The position numbers and the translations under genes were made by a program. Positions 62,934 to 64,000 of a stretch of 64,000 nt of DNA are shown in pieces (the first letter of the stretch is position 1; each line of letters begins with the position of its first letter). Location: the NCBI GenBank assembly GCA_027487245.1, contig JAIYDY010000119.1, positions 1 through 64,000 on the forward strand, in the 5' to 3' direction. This stretch comes from Hyphomicrobiales bacterium (GTDB lineage Bacteria; Pseudomonadota; Alphaproteobacteria; Rhizobiales; Beijerinckiaceae). Under the pieces are notes generated by a model, which was given only the letters and a program-made list of their open reading frames with translations, was not told where the DNA came from and did not search any database.

Positions 62934-63962
62934 ATGATGCAGTTGTCCCCCGGCATCGAGGCTGGCATGCCTCCGCTGGTCGATCCCTTCGGCCGCACCA
63001 TCGAGTATATCCGCATCTCGGTGACGGACCGCTGCGATTTCCGCTGCGTGTACTGCATGTCCGAGGACATGAATTTCCTGCCGAAACGTGACCTGCTGAC
63101 GCTGGAAGAACTGGACAGGATCGGGTCTGCCTTCATCGCACGCGGCACGCGCAAGATCCGCATCACCGGCGGCGAGCCCCTGGTGCGGCGCGACATCATG
63201 AGCCTGTTCCGCTCGCTGTCCCGGCATCTCGGCGCTGGCCTTGAGGAACTGACCGTGACCACCAACGGCTCGCAGCTGGTTCGGCATGCGGCGGAGCTGG
63301 CTGATTGCGGGGTCAAGCGCATCAACGTGTCGCTTGACACCCTGGATGCCGACAAGTTCCGGTCGATCACCCGCTGGGGCGACCTTGCCAAGGTGCATGA
63401 GGGACTGGCGGCGGCGCGGGCTGCCGGGCTGCGCATCAAGATCAACGCCGTGGCGCTGAAAGGCGTCAACGAGGGCGAGATCGAGGAGCTGATCCGCTGG
63501 GCCCATGGCGATGGCATGGACATCACCTTCATCGAGGTTATGCCGCTGGGCGACATCGAGCCGGCGCGGATCGACCAGTTCCTGCCGCTTTCGGTGGTGC
63601 GCGCACGTCTGCTCGACCGCTTCACCATGATCGAAGACCCTTACCGGACGGGCGGACCGGCCCGCTATGCGCGGGTGCAGGAAACCGGCGGCCTTGTCGG
63701 CTTCATCACACCGATGACGCACAATTTCTGTGAAAGCTGCAACCGGGTGCGGCTGACCTGCACGGGCACGCTCTACATGTGCCTCGGGCAGGAGGATGCC
63801 GCGGACCTGCGATCGGTGATCAGGGCCAGCGAAAGCGACGAGCCCTTGCAGCGCGCCATCGAGGCGGCCATCGCCCGCAAGCCGAAGGGCCATGATTTCG
63901 TGATCGACCGGCGTGCCAACAGGCCTGCCGTGGGCCGGCACATGAGCGTAACCGGCGGCTGA
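62934..63962 (+). CDS. moaA: GTP 3',8-cyclase (radical SAM), molybdenum cofactor biosynthesis
   Basis: First step of molybdopterin synthesis: converts GTP to 3',8-cyclo-7,8-dihydro-GTP using S-adenosylmethionine. It has 342 residues. The radical-SAM cluster is CDFRCVYC (Cys34, Cys38, Cys41), followed by [12 protein letters not shown] for SAM binding. The C-terminal cluster is [19 protein letters not shown], and the essential Gly-Gly tail is intact (SVTGG). ATG 62934 and ATG 62937 are both possible after AGGA at 62925. No other moa genes are visible before the window ends 38 bp later. Confidence 0.95.
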   Translation: MMQLSPGIEAGMPPLVDPFGRTIEYIRISVTDRCDFRCVYCMSEDMNFLPKRDLLTLEELDRIGSAFIARGTRKIRITGGEPLVRRDIMSLFRSLSRHLGAGLEELTVTTNGSQLVRHAAELADCGVKRINVSLDTLDADKFRSITRWGDLAKVHEGLAAARAAGLRIKINAVALKGVNEGEIEELIRWAHGDGMDITFIEVMPLGDIEPARIDQFLPLSVVRARLLDRFTMIEDPYRTGGPARYARVQETGGLVGFITPMTHNFCESCNRVRLTCTGTLYMCLGQEDAADLRSVIRASESDEPLQRAIEAAIARKPKGHDFVIDRRANRPAVGRHMSVTGG

Positions 63963-64000
63963 ACGCTGGTACCGGCTGCGCCAGGCGCGGCGGTCAGAAC

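Overview
The window reads as chromosomal DNA of a high-G+C alphaproteobacterium, most likely order Hyphomicrobiales. Support: a class II DAHP synthase, an Omp25/31-type porin-like protein, an OpgC family protein, an ScfR-type regulator beside isocitrate lyase, a linked rpiA - DUF2059 - gor block, many family-5 peptide/opine ABC importers, and typical alphaproteobacterial intergenic palindromes. A genus cannot be fixed from sequence alone.

Positions 1-21.4 kb look like an accessory catabolic region. Two cassettes each encode a family-5 solute-binding protein, two Dpp-type permeases and one double ATPase (DppD and DppF fused). Cassette 1 (2001-8529) also encodes an Ldh2-family oxidoreductase and is flanked by a GcvA-like regulator and an S51 peptidase. 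Cassette 2 (10287-18543) inserts a family III CoA-transferase, a CitE-like lyase and an alpha/beta hydrolase between binding protein and ATPase. It is divergent from a LysR regulator with a good LysR-type operator between them. Cassette 2 looks like a self-contained import, hydrolysis, CoA-activation and C-C cleavage route for an unidentified acid or conjugate. Broken IS21-, IS6- and IS3-family pieces, a phage-like zinc-ribbon gene and a tyrosine recombinase (20295-21383) punctuate the region.

From 21.4 to 52 kb the genes are mostly housekeeping or metabolic: outer-membrane protein, DAHP synthase, a TctCBA tripartite tricarboxylate transporter, iron-type alcohol dehydrogenase, EamA exporter, gor/DUF2059/rpiA, an SGNH hydrolase, OpgC plus a beta-propeller protein, succinate-semialdehyde dehydrogenase, a two-component system, LysE exporter, a lipoprotein / L,D-transpeptidase / amino-acid binding protein group, cytochrome P450, ScfR divergent from isocitrate lyase, phosphoglycolate phosphatase and an Asp/Glu racemase-like protein lacking one catalytic cysteine.

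From 52 to 59.4 kb lies a third peptide-type ABC operon with two tandem binding-protein paralogues, preceded by a textbook sigma-54 promoter and with a hairpin between the paralogues. The window ends with tRNA-Val(CAC), a second L,D-transpeptidase, a HerA-like ATPase, a DUF971 protein and moaA. The most interesting observations are cassette 2, the sigma-54 operon with its internal hairpin, the ScfR/aceA intergenic palindrome, and the cysteine-less racemase homologue.
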